Made by a program: the position numbers and the translations under genes. DNA of 64,000 bases, from NCBI RefSeq assembly GCF_014204795.1, contig NZ_JACHMB010000001.1, positions 5,146,001-5,210,000 on the forward strand. Reading direction: 5' to 3'. This DNA is from Nonomuraea jabiensis. Lineage in GTDB: Bacteria; Actinomycetota; Actinomycetes; Streptosporangiales; Streptosporangiaceae. Position 1 is the stretch's first letter, and the number at the start of each line of letters is the position of its first letter. Positions 56,274-64,000 of this stretch are shown piece by piece. Below the pieces are notes generated by a model. The model did not search any database, was not told where the DNA came from, and saw only the letters and a list, made by a program, of their open reading frames with translations.

Positions 56274-57665
56274 ATGGCATTGCGGAAACGGTCGATGGGT
56301 GTGGTCGCGGTCATCGCCGCGGCCGGGCTGGGGCTCGCGGCCTGCGGCCAGTCGTCCGGCGGCGGAGGCGGCGACGCCATCGAGCTGACGATCACCCAGA
56401 ACGCCATCGCGGGCGGCAAGAACGCGGCCGGCGCGAACTTCATCGCCAACTGGGTGATCCCCAAGTTCGAGGCGGCGCAGAAGGCGAAGGGCAAGAACGT
56501 CAAGGTCAAGTTCGTCCCCAGCGGCGTCGACGACGAGCAGTACAAGACCAAGCTCTCCCTCGACCTCAAATCAGGCAAGGGCGCCGACGTGATCGACATC
56601 GACGGCATCTGGGCCGGCGAGTTCGCCGAGGCCGGCTACATCAAGCCGCTGGCGGACCTGGTCGGCACCGACGCCGACAACTGGGACGGCTGGTCGCAGA
56701 TCCCCGAGGCCGTGCAGGGCCTGGCCACGTTCAACGGCAAGAAGTACGCGCTGCCCGTCGGCACCGACGGCCGGGTGCTCTACTTCAACAAGACGCTCTT
56801 CCAGAAGGCCGGGCTGCCGGCCGACTGGCAGCCGAAGAGCTGGCAGGAGATCCTCGACGCCGGGACGAAGCTGAAGTCCTCCGGCGTGCCCGTGCCGATC
56901 CAGATCAACGCAGGCACGGCGATGGGCGAGGCCACCTCCATGCAGGGCGTGCTGCCGCTGCTCGCGGGCGCGGGCGGCGAGGTGCAGAAGGACGGCAAGT
57001 GGGCGGGCGCCACACAGCCGCTGAAGGACGCGCTCGGCCTCTACCAGAAGATCTACGGCGGCGGCCTCGGCGACCCCAAGCTCCAGCAGGAGGCCAAGGG
57101 CCGCGACAAGTCGTTCCAGCAGTTCGCCGCGGGCAAGATCGGCATCCTCATGGAGGGCGACTACTTCTGGCGCGGCGTCGTCAACCCCGCGACCGGCGTG
57201 GCCAAGATGGCCGACCGCGACCAGGTCGTCGGCTACGCCATGATCCCCGCGATGGAGCCCGGCAAGGGCATCCGCGGCCAGGACTTCGTCAGCATGTCGG
57301 GCGGCGCGCTGCGTACGGTCAACCCCAACAGCAAGCACCCCAAGGAGGCCTTCGAGCTGGCGGCCTTCACGCTCTCGCCGGAGGGGCTCAAGGAGGAGAC
57401 CAAGGGCGGCAACGTCCGCATCACGCCCCGCACCGACGTCAACAAGGAGATCCTCGCCGGTGAGCCGCTGCTGACCTACATCTCGGAGAAGGTGCTGCCG
57501 CTGACGGCCTACCGGCCGCCGGTGGCCGTCTACCCGCAGGTGTCGGTGGCGCTGCAGGAGGCCACGGCCGCGGTGGTCGGCGGCACGGCTCCCGACCAGG
57601 CGGCGGCCGACTACCAGAAGAAGCTCGAAGGAATCGTCGGTGGCCCTGGCAACATCGCCTCCTGA
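56274..57665 (+). CDS. Sugar ABC transporter substrate-binding lipoprotein
   Basis: 463 residues from ATG 56274, five bases after GGAGGG. Signal peptide with lipobox LAAC (Cys24), then a Gly-rich linker and a family-1 extracellular solute-binding domain (GADVIDIDGIWAGEFAEAGYIKPLADL, NGKKYALPVGTDGRVLYFNK, GKIGILMEGDYFWRG). Such proteins deliver oligosaccharides or glycosides to MalFG-type permeases. First gene of the rightward operon; the next permease starts inside its 3' end. Confidence 0.94.
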   Translation: MALRKRSMGVVAVIAAAGLGLAACGQSSGGGGGDAIELTITQNAIAGGKNAAGANFIANWVIPKFEAAQKAKGKNVKVKFVPSGVDDEQYKTKLSLDLKSGKGADVIDIDGIWAGEFAEAGYIKPLADLVGTDADNWDGWSQIPEAVQGLATFNGKKYALPVGTDGRVLYFNKTLFQKAGLPADWQPKSWQEILDAGTKLKSSGVPVPIQINAGTAMGEATSMQGVLPLLAGAGGEVQKDGKWAGATQPLKDALGLYQKIYGGGLGDPKLQQEAKGRDKSFQQFAAGKIGILMEGDYFWRGVVNPATGVAKMADRDQVVGYAMIPAMEPGKGIRGQDFVSMSGGALRTVNPNSKHPKEAFELAAFTLSPEGLKEETKGGNVRITPRTDVNKEILAGEPLLTYISEKVLPLTAYRPPVAVYPQVSVALQEATAAVVGGTAPDQAAADYQKKLEGIVGGPGNIAS

Positions 57666-58575
57666 GGCCGGCGAAACCACCGAGGCCGCCGCGCCGGGCC
57701 GCTACAGCTCGGACGCGGCGGGCCTGGGCCGGCTGCGGGCCGGGGTCTTCGCGGCCCCCGCCCTGCTGCTCATCGCCGCGTTCCTGGTCTTCCCCGCGCT
57801 CTGGGTGCTCTACCTCGCCCTCACGAACTACCGCCTGACCGGCGCCGCCGCCGCGGAGCCCCAGTTCGTGGGGCTCGCCAACCTCCTTGACGCGGCCGCC
57901 AACCCCACGTTCTGGAGCTCCACCTGGCTGACCGTCGAGTTCGTGCTGGGCTCGGCGGTCATCGGGCAGGTCGGGCTCGGCTTCACCATCGCCTGGCTGC
58001 TGCGCGACCGGCGCGGGCCGCTGAAGCGGCTGGTCGAGGGCCTGGTCATCCTGGCCTGGATCCTGCCCGGCGCGATCGTGTCGTTCCTGTGGGTGGCGCT
58101 GCTCGACCGCGACAGCGGCACGCTCAACGCGCTGCTCGGCATCGAGGGCTTCGCCTGGCTGCTCGACCACCCCATGCTCTCGATCATCGTGTTCAACATC
58201 TGGCGCGGCACCGCGTTCTCGATGATGCTGTACGGCGCCGCGCTCGGGAACGTGCCGCCCTCGCACCTGGAGAGCGCCCGCCTGGCCGGGGCCTCCGGCT
58301 GGCAGCAGCTCAGAGACGTGGTGTTCCCACACATCAGAGGACACATCCTCACCAACCTGCTGCTGATCAGCCTGTGGACGTTCAACGACTTCACCCCGTT
58401 CCTGCTGACCGCGGGCGGCCCCGACGGCAAGTCCGAGGTGCTGGCCGTGCACGTGTACAAGGTCGCGCTGCAGAGCGGCGAGCTGGGTTACGGCGCCGCG
58501 GTCTCCGCGATCATTCTGCTGATCAACCTGGTCGTGGCCGTGTTCTACCTGCGGCTGCTCCGGAGTAGGAAATGA
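57640..58575 (+). CDS. Sugar ABC transporter permease (MalF-type)
   Basis: 311 residues from GTG 57640, overlapping the lipoprotein gene by 26 bp (AAGGA upstream). Six membrane segments and the EAA loop ESARLAGASGWQQLRDVVFPHIRG, the ATPase docking site. Short acidic N-terminus. It pairs with the next gene. Confidence 0.94.
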   Translation: MALATSPPEAGETTEAAAPGRYSSDAAGLGRLRAGVFAAPALLLIAAFLVFPALWVLYLALTNYRLTGAAAAEPQFVGLANLLDAAANPTFWSSTWLTVEFVLGSAVIGQVGLGFTIAWLLRDRRGPLKRLVEGLVILAWILPGAIVSFLWVALLDRDSGTLNALLGIEGFAWLLDHPMLSIIVFNIWRGTAFSMMLYGAALGNVPPSHLESARLAGASGWQQLRDVVFPHIRGHILTNLLLISLWTFNDFTPFLLTAGGPDGKSEVLAVHVYKVALQSGELGYGAAVSAIILLINLVVAVFYLRLLRSRK

Positions 58576-59390
58576 CCCGTTTCGTGCTGGGCCGGATCGG
58601 CTTCTACACGCTGATCGCGGTGCTGCTGGCCTTCTTCACGATCCCGCTGCTGTGGCTGGTGACGGCGCCCTTCACCTCCGACCCGACCTACGAGGTCAAG
58701 GTCCCCGACTTCACCCTGGACAACTTCAGGGCGGTGGCCGAGCATCCGTACGCGCTGCCGTCCCTCTACAACTCCCTGGTGCTGTCCGTGGGCACGGCCG
58801 TGCTGGTGGTGGTCCTGGCGTCGCTGGCCGCGTACGCGCTGAGCCGGGTGCGGCTGCCCGGCCGGGACGCGCTGCTCTACGCGTTGCTGCTGCTGTCGTC
58901 GATCATCACGGGGACGGCGGCCATGGTGCCGCTGTTCCAGCTCGCGGTGGAACTCAACCTCATCGACTCGCAGCTCGGGCTGATCCTCATCCTGACCGGC
59001 GGGCTGCTGCCGGCGGCGATCTTCATGCTCAAGGACTTCATGGACTCCACGCCGAAGTCGTACGAGGAGTCGGCGCGGGTCTTCGGGGCCACGCCGCTGC
59101 AGATCGTGCGGCACGTGGTCGTGCCCCTGGTGCGGCCCGGCCTGGCGACGGTCGGGGTCTGGGCGGTGGCCAACGTGTGGGGGAACTTCCTCATGCCGTA
59201 CCTGCTGCTGAGCGACGTCGAGAAGCAGCCGGCGGCGGTGATCACGTACACCCTCTACACCGAGGGCGGCCAGGCCAACCTCAGCATGTTGTCCACCTTC
59301 GGCCTGCTGTACTCGGTCCCCGTGGTGCTCATGTACCTGTTCGTCAGCAAGAAGTACGGCTTCCGCTTCCACGGAGGGATCAAGCGTTAA
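58572..59390 (+). CDS. Sugar ABC transporter permease (MalG-type)
   Basis: 272 residues, ATG 58572 overlapping the previous gene by 4 bp. Six hydrophobic segments and EAA loop EESARVFGATPLQIVRHVVVP. Forms the translocation pore with the MalF-type subunit. Its stop overlaps the ATPase start by one base (TAATG). Confidence 0.94.
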   Translation: MTRFVLGRIGFYTLIAVLLAFFTIPLLWLVTAPFTSDPTYEVKVPDFTLDNFRAVAEHPYALPSLYNSLVLSVGTAVLVVVLASLAAYALSRVRLPGRDALLYALLLLSSIITGTAAMVPLFQLAVELNLIDSQLGLILILTGGLLPAAIFMLKDFMDSTPKSYEESARVFGATPLQIVRHVVVPLVRPGLATVGVWAVANVWGNFLMPYLLLSDVEKQPAAVITYTLYTEGGQANLSMLSTFGLLYSVPVVLMYLFVSKKYGFRFHGGIKR

Positions 59391-60454
59391 TGGCCGGAAT
59401 CGAACTACGCGGGCTGACCAAGGTCTATCCCGGCGGGGTGAAGGCGCTCGACTCGCTCGATCTGGTCATCCCCGACGGCGAGTTCTTCGCCCTGCTCGGC
59501 CCCTCCGGCTGCGGCAAGACCACGCTGCTGCGCACGATCGCCGGCCTGGAGACCGCCACCGGCGGGGCCGTGGTCATCGGCGAGCGGGACGTGACGGGCG
59601 TGCAGCCCGGCGCCCGGGACGTCGCCATGGTCTTCCAGGACTACGCGCTCTTCCCGCACATGGACGTCACGGACAACATCGCCTACCCGCTGCGCATCAA
59701 GAAGGTCGCCAAGGGCGCCCGCCGCGACAAGGCCGCCGAGGTGGGGGCGCGGCTCGGGCTCGAACAGCTCATGGACCGGCGGCCGGGCCAGCTCTCGGGC
59801 GGGCAGCAGCAGCGGGTGGCGCTGGCCAGGGTGATGGCCACGCAGGCGCAGGCGTTCCTGTTCGACGAGCCGCTGTCCAACCTGGACGCCCGGCTGCGGC
59901 TGGAGGCGCGTACGTTCCTGAAGAAGCTCCAGCGCGAGCTGGGCGTCACCACCGTCTTCGTCACCCACGACCAGGCGGAGGCGCTGGCCATGGCCGACCG
60001 GATGGCGGTCATGGAAGCCGGGCACATCCGGCAGATCGGCACGCCGGCCGAGGTCTTCCAACGGCCCGCGAACACGTTCGTGGCCGGATTCATCGGCTCG
60101 ACACCCATGAACCTGCTGGACGGCGTCGTACGAGGTGACACGCTGGAGGTGGCAGGGTGCAAGGTGGCGGTCCCGGCCTCGGCCGAGGGGCGGCTGTCCG
60201 ACGGGGAGAAGATCGTGTACGGCGTGCGACCCGAATACCTGGCCTACTCGCCCGAGCCCGGCGAGGGCGCGCTGGGCGGCAAGGTGGCCATCGTGGAGAA
60301 CCTCGGCGCGTCCCACCTGGTGACCCTCGACGTCAACGACGTGACCGTGCAGGCCGTCGTGCCCGAGGGGAGCGAGCCCGGGATCGGCGACGACGGCTAC
60401 GCGGCGCCCCGGCGCGACCGTGCCCTCGTCTACCGGGACGGGGAGCTCGTTTGA
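59390..60454 (+). CDS. Sugar ABC transporter ATPase (MsmK/UgpC-type)
   Basis: 354 residues from ATG 59390 with GGAGGG upstream. Walker A GPSGCGKTT (about 37-45), Q-loop FQDYALFPHM, signature LSGGQQQR, Walker B FLFDEPLSNLD and switch His FVTHDQAEA. A C-terminal TOBE/OB-fold domain (about 240-354) follows, as in carbohydrate importers regulated by that domain. Many actinomycetes share one such ATPase among several sugar importers, so a dedicated copy inside this operon is notable. Confidence 0.94.
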   Translation: MAGIELRGLTKVYPGGVKALDSLDLVIPDGEFFALLGPSGCGKTTLLRTIAGLETATGGAVVIGERDVTGVQPGARDVAMVFQDYALFPHMDVTDNIAYPLRIKKVAKGARRDKAAEVGARLGLEQLMDRRPGQLSGGQQQRVALARVMATQAQAFLFDEPLSNLDARLRLEARTFLKKLQRELGVTTVFVTHDQAEALAMADRMAVMEAGHIRQIGTPAEVFQRPANTFVAGFIGSTPMNLLDGVVRGDTLEVAGCKVAVPASAEGRLSDGEKIVYGVRPEYLAYSPEPGEGALGGKVAIVENLGASHLVTLDVNDVTVQAVVPEGSEPGIGDDGYAAPRRDRALVYRDGELV

Positions 60455-61629
60455 GAGGCCACTGGAGTCTGGACGACCGGCTGGAGCGGATCCTGCGCGA
60501 GGTGCCCTTCGAGGTGCCCCCGGGGACCGCGGCCGTGACCGTGCGGCTGGCGTACGACCGGTCGCAGGGCGTGATCGACCTCGGCTGCGGCGCGCCCGGC
60601 GGCTTCCGCGGCTGGTCCGGCGGCGCGCGCGACGAGTACACGATCGCCCCGGACTGGGCGACGCCCGGCTACCTGCCGGGCGAGCCGGAGGCGGGCACGT
60701 GGCACGTGTGGCTGCGGCTGCACCGCATCCCGCCGCAGGGCCTGGACTACTCGCTGGAGATCACCACCTCGGCCGTCGCCCCCGCCGAGCCGGTGGCCGA
60801 GGAGCCGCCGCACGGGGAGCGCCCGCCCCGGCGGGACGTGCCCTCCGTCGACGGCCTGCGGTGGTTCGCGGGCGACTTCCACGCCCACACCCTGCACAGC
60901 GACGGCGGCCTGACCATCGCCGAGCTGGCCGAGCTGGCCCACGGGCGCGGGCTCGACTTCCTGGCCGTCACCGACCACAACACCGTCAGCCACCACCCCC
61001 GGCTGGGCGAGATCGACCGGGGGATCACGCTCATCCCGGGCCAGGAGGTCACCACGGACCGGGGCCACGCGAACGTGTTCGGCGAGGTCGGCTGGGTGGA
61101 CTTCCGGCAGCCGGCCGACTCCTGGGCCGAGCACGCCGAACGCGCGGGCGGGCTGATCTCGATCAACCACCCGCTCGGCGGCGACTGCGCCTGGCTGCTG
61201 CCCATCACGCGGCGCCCCCGGGTCGCCGAGGTCTGGAGCTCCGGCTGGTGGGACCGCCGCTGGGGCGCGCCGCTGGCCTGGGCCGACGCCTGGCGCGACG
61301 ACGTGATCGCGATCGGCGGCAGCGACTTCCACCGCGATGGCTCCGACGGCCTGCCCGGCGCGCCGACGACGTGGGTGCTGGCCGAGGACACGAGCACGGT
61401 GCTGGACGGCGTACGCGCCGGGCGCACCGCCGTCTCGACCGGCCCCGACGGGCCGCTGCTGCTCAGGATGGGCGACGAGCTGCTCGCCCTGGACGCCGAC
61501 GGCCTGGTCCTGGTCCGCCCCGACGGCACCCGCCAGGTCGTACGCGGGGAGCGCGCGCTGCTGCGGGCCATCGACGGACGCCACCGCCTGGAAACTTACG
61601 AGAACGAGGTGATCGCACTATGCGAGTGA
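60451..61629 (+). CDS. PHP-domain metallohydrolase (CehA/McbA-like)
   Basis: 392 residues from TTG 60451, six bases after GGGGAG and overlapping the ATPase stop by 4 bp. The N-terminal ~135 residues form a beta-rich domain (VTVRLAYDRSQGVIDLGCGA). The PHP domain follows: H144, H146 and H149 in DFHAHTLHSDGG, D175-H176 in AVTDHN, a His in ISINHPLGGD, and GGSDFH with further metal ligands. PHP enzymes are phosphoesterases, while the related CehA acts on carbamate esters. In this operon a phosphodiester or phosphomonoester of a sugar or inositol is the most natural substrate, but this is inference. Confidence 0.88.
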   Translation: MRGHWSLDDRLERILREVPFEVPPGTAAVTVRLAYDRSQGVIDLGCGAPGGFRGWSGGARDEYTIAPDWATPGYLPGEPEAGTWHVWLRLHRIPPQGLDYSLEITTSAVAPAEPVAEEPPHGERPPRRDVPSVDGLRWFAGDFHAHTLHSDGGLTIAELAELAHGRGLDFLAVTDHNTVSHHPRLGEIDRGITLIPGQEVTTDRGHANVFGEVGWVDFRQPADSWAEHAERAGGLISINHPLGGDCAWLLPITRRPRVAEVWSSGWWDRRWGAPLAWADAWRDDVIAIGGSDFHRDGSDGLPGAPTTWVLAEDTSTVLDGVRAGRTAVSTGPDGPLLLRMGDELLALDADGLVLVRPDGTRQVVRGERALLRAIDGRHRLETYENEVIALCE

Positions 61630-62516
61630 AAGTCGCCAACGCGCCCGTGAGCTTCGGCGTGTTCGAGCTGGCCACGGAGCCGCCGCCGCTCAGTGCCGAC
61701 GAGATGGTCCGGGCGCTGTCCGAGGCCGGGTACGAGGGCATCGACTCCGGGCCGATCGGCTACCTGGGCACCGGATCCGGGCTCGCCGACCGGCTGGCCG
61801 GGAACGGGCTGCTGCTCGCGGGTGGCTGGGTGGACCTGCCCTACAGCGAAGCGGCGGCCTACGAGTCCGGGCTGCCCGCGCTGGAGGCCGCGCTCGACGT
61901 GTTCGCCGCCGCGCCCCCGGCGCCCGAGGGGTTCGGGCCGCGGCCCACGCTGGCCTGCTCGGGATCGCCGGAGCGGTTCGCGCGCCCGGGTGGGAGCGTT
62001 CCAGGACTGGCGGCCTCCGAGTGGGCGGGGTACGCGGCCCGGGTGCAGGACGCGACCGACCGGTGCCGCGAGCGCGGGCTGGAGCCCGCGTTCCACCACC
62101 ACCTCGGCACCTACGTCGAGACCCCCGACGACGTCGAGCGGCTGCTGGAGCTGACCGACGTGCAGCTCTGCCTCGACACCGGCCACCTGCTGCTGGCCGG
62201 GGGCGAGCCGGTGAGCGCGCTGCGCGACTGGTCGGACCGGGTCGGTCACGTGCACATCAAGGACGGCGACACCAAGATCCTCGCCCAGGCCCTGGCCGAC
62301 GGCGTGGACCTGCGCGAGCTCATGGGACGCGGCGGGTTCGCCCCGCTCGGGGAGGGCGAGCTGGACCTGCCCGCCGTGGTGCGCGTCCTCGGCGAGATCG
62401 ACTACGCGGGCTGGGTCGTCATCGAGCAGGACACCCTGCCCGGCCGCCGCACCGTCGCCCAGAACATCGCCGACCAGGCGGCCAACCGCCGCAGGCTGGA
62501 GGACTTGGGACTGTGA
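61620..62516 (+). CDS. IolE-like sugar isomerase/inosose dehydratase
   Basis: 298 residues from ATG 61620, inside the end of the PHP gene. TIM-barrel of the AP-endonuclease-2/xylose-isomerase-like family: VKVANAPVSFGVFEL at the start, GLEPAFHHHLGTYVET, DVQLCLDTGHLLLAGG, HVHIKDG and DYAGWVVIEQD, which carry the metal-binding His/Asp/Glu. The length matches IolE (~297). It could perform the inosose dehydration missing from the leftward iol operon, or isomerise another sugar. Confidence 0.85.
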   Translation: MRVKVANAPVSFGVFELATEPPPLSADEMVRALSEAGYEGIDSGPIGYLGTGSGLADRLAGNGLLLAGGWVDLPYSEAAAYESGLPALEAALDVFAAAPPAPEGFGPRPTLACSGSPERFARPGGSVPGLAASEWAGYAARVQDATDRCRERGLEPAFHHHLGTYVETPDDVERLLELTDVQLCLDTGHLLLAGGEPVSALRDWSDRVGHVHIKDGDTKILAQALADGVDLRELMGRGGFAPLGEGELDLPAVVRVLGEIDYAGWVVIEQDTLPGRRTVAQNIADQAANRRRLEDLGL

Positions 62517-63592
62517 GGATCGCGCTGGTGGGATGCGGCGCCGTCACGCAGGCGGTCTACGTGCCGCTGCTGTCGAGGCGGCGCGACCTGTTCGAGGTGG
62601 TCGCGGTCTGCGACCTGTCGCGGACGCTCGCCGACGCGGTGGGTGACCGGCTGGGCGCCGCCGGGCGCTTCACGACGGTGGCCGAGCTGCTCTCGGCCGG
62701 GGGCTTCGAGGCCGTGCTCGTCCTCGCCTCGGGCTCCCACGGGGAGACGGTCGGCCGGGCGCTGGCCGGCGGGTACGCCGTGCTGTGCGAGAAGCCGCTG
62801 GCGCTGACCAGGGCCGAGGCGGCCACCCTCCCCGAGGGGCGGCTGATGGTGGGCTACATGAAGCAGTACGACCCGGCCGTGCGCCGGGCCGAGGAGCTGC
62901 TGGCCGAGCTGGGCGGCCCGGAGGCGATCAGGTCGGTCGAGGTGACCGTGCTGCACCCGAGCGGGGAGTCGCAGCTGGCGTTCGCGAACCTGACGCAGGC
63001 GCGGGACGTGGACCCGGGGCTGCTCGACTCGCTGCGGGCCGCCGAGCGCGACCTGGTCTCGCGGGCGCTGGGGGAGTCGGCGCCGGAGCAGGTACGGGCG
63101 CTGTACGGGGTGGCCTTGGGCTCGATATGCCACGATTTGTCGCTCTTGAGGCGCTTTACTGGGTCACCTGCTGAAATTTCGTACGTTGAGGCGTGGGGGC
63201 CCGCGCCGGGGTCCATCGAGATCACCGGGCCCCTGCCCGCCCGGGGCCGGTTCTCCATCCGCTGGCACTACCTGGAGGACTACCCGGCCTACCGCGAGAC
63301 CGTGGCCATCCACCACGACAAGGGCTCGCTGGAGCTGGTCTTCCCCTCGCCCTACCTGATGAACGCGCCCACCACGCTCACCGTGGTCTCCGGCGCCGAG
63401 AGCCGCACCGAGTACCGCGACGTGACCGAGGCGTTCGAAGTACAGCTGGCCGCCTTTCATGCTTTCGTGAACGATGGCAAGCCGCCCCTCACCGACGCGG
63501 GCGGCGGGCTGGAGGACATCGTGACCGCCCAGCGGATCGCCGCTCGTTACGCCGTACAGCATGAACTGCCCATCGGAGGGGAGGCCGCGTGA
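62513..63592 (+). CDS. Gfo/Idh/MocA-family oxidoreductase
   Basis: 359 residues from GTG 62513, overlapping the previous stop (GTGA). Rossmann NAD(P)-binding start (RIALVGCGAVTQAVYVPLL), the conserved EKPL lysine motif (YAVLCEKPLALT) and GYMKQYDPAV, followed by the C-terminal alpha/beta domain. Inositol 2-dehydrogenase (IolG) belongs to this family, so it may supply the first step of inositol breakdown; its residues do not prove this over other sugar dehydrogenases. Confidence 0.88.
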   Translation: MRIALVGCGAVTQAVYVPLLSRRRDLFEVVAVCDLSRTLADAVGDRLGAAGRFTTVAELLSAGGFEAVLVLASGSHGETVGRALAGGYAVLCEKPLALTRAEAATLPEGRLMVGYMKQYDPAVRRAEELLAELGGPEAIRSVEVTVLHPSGESQLAFANLTQARDVDPGLLDSLRAAERDLVSRALGESAPEQVRALYGVALGSICHDLSLLRRFTGSPAEISYVEAWGPAPGSIEITGPLPARGRFSIRWHYLEDYPAYRETVAIHHDKGSLELVFPSPYLMNAPTTLTVVSGAESRTEYRDVTEAFEVQLAAFHAFVNDGKPPLTDAGGGLEDIVTAQRIAARYAVQHELPIGGEAA

Positions 63593-64000
63593 GTGAAGAG
63601 ATCGTCGTCGTACCGCACACGCACTGGGACCGGGAGTGGTACGAGCCGTTCCAGCGTTTCCGGCTGCGGCTGGTCGCGCTGCTCGACGAGGTGCTCGACA
63701 CCATGGAACGCGAGCCCGCCTACCACTTCACCCTCGACGGCCAGCTGGCCTGCGTGGACGACTATCTGGAGGTGCGGCCGGAGAACCGCGACCGCATCGC
63801 CGCGCTCGTCGAGTCGGGGCGGCTGGCGGTGGGGCCGTGGCAGATCCTGCTCGACGAGTTCCTGTGCTCGGGCGAGAACATCGTGCGCAACCTCGAACTG
63901 GGCATGAGCCGGGCCGACAAGCTCGGCGGGGCGATGCCGGTGGGGTACCTGCCCGACATGTTCGGGCACACGGCGCAGATGCCGCAGATCCTGCGCAAGG
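63589..64000 (+). CDS. GH38 alpha-mannosidase, partial (N-terminus)
   Basis: The first 137 codons are in the window; the gene continues past the right edge. GTG at 63589 overlaps the oxidoreductase stop (GTGA). Glycoside hydrolase 38 hallmarks: PHTHWDREWY at the start (zinc-binding H10/H12-type residues and D14) and GYLPDMFGHTAQMPQI with candidate nucleophile D123. GH38 enzymes remove alpha-linked mannose with retention; no signal peptide, so cytoplasmic. It is the seventh gene of the rightward operon, implying that the imported glycoside carries mannose. Confidence 0.92.
   Translation, partial: MSEEIVVVPHTHWDREWYEPFQRFRLRLVALLDEVLDTMEREPAYHFTLDGQLACVDDYLEVRPENRDRIAALVESGRLAVGPWQILLDEFLCSGENIVRNLELGMSRADKLGGAMPVGYLPDMFGHTAQMPQILRK

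Noticed and set aside
1..64000. tRNA or rRNA genes
   Set aside because: No cloverleaf-like segment or rRNA-like sequence was recognised by reading; a tRNAscan-type search would be decisive.

Overview
The window is high-GC DNA with strong G/C third-codon bias, frequent GTG and TTG starts, and actinobacterial landmarks: a four-gene conservon, a DUF2469 gene, Wag31-type DivIVA repeats, two lepB genes after rplS, and the order ffh-rpsP-khpA-rimM-trmD-rplS-lepB-rnhB followed by yraN-comM-dprA-xerC-M23-rpsB-tsf-pyrH-frr-cdsA-rlmN. This suggests a filamentous actinomycete, most likely of the Streptosporangiaceae type. That placement is inference; there is no rRNA or plasmid/phage backbone to confirm it.

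Layout. (1) 1-6039, minus strand: a SsuA/NMT1-type ABC uptake system present as two paralogous cassettes (lipoprotein, permease A, permease B) with a hydantoinase/dihydropyrimidinase-like amidohydrolase between them. No ATPase is in view, and the leftmost permease runs off the window. (2) 6424-10754: a complete conservon (sensor kinase, roadblock protein, DUF742 protein, small GTPase). (3) 10812-18223: SRP, ribosomal-protein, tRNA-modification, signal-peptidase and RNase HII genes. (4) 18224-42489: yraN, comM, dprA, a uridine-kinase-like gene, xerC, an M23 peptidase, an epoxide hydrolase, an MFS exporter with a divergent ArsR regulator, then rpsB, tsf, pyrH, frr, cdsA, a SUFU-domain gene and rlmN. 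Many spaces between these core genes are long and filled with different minisatellites, including 38 perfect copies of a 17-bp unit at 24138-24783. (5) 42490-51429: accessory genes: SGNH hydrolase, two-gene ABC exporter, a frameshifted IS605-type tnpB, a DivIVA-domain protein, HAD hydrolase, GNAT, PadR/FAD-monooxygenase locus and an AI-2E family permease. (6) 51491-64000: a divergent inositol/carbohydrate locus. Leftward: iolC, a Cgl0159-family gene, iolB, iolD. Rightward: a sugar ABC transporter (lipoprotein, two permeases, ATPase), a PHP-domain hydrolase, an IolE-like TIM-barrel protein, a Gfo/Idh/MocA oxidoreductase and the start of a GH38 alpha-mannosidase. Both arms carry the same TGTCATGACA palindrome near their first gene.

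How the genes may work together. The most interesting unit is region 6: coupling import, a PHP hydrolase and an alpha-mannosidase with inositol catabolism suggests use of mannosylated or phosphorylated inositols, such as head groups of phosphatidylinositol mannosides. This is a hypothesis. In region 1 the paired transporters and the amidohydrolase look like uptake and ring opening of a small N-heterocycle. Region 4 combines housekeeping genes with unusually repeat-rich spacers and with low-complexity extensions on DprA, the M23 peptidase and the MFS transporter. Gene starts were chosen from Shine-Dalgarno matches and 1-4 bp overlaps; uncertain ones are flagged.
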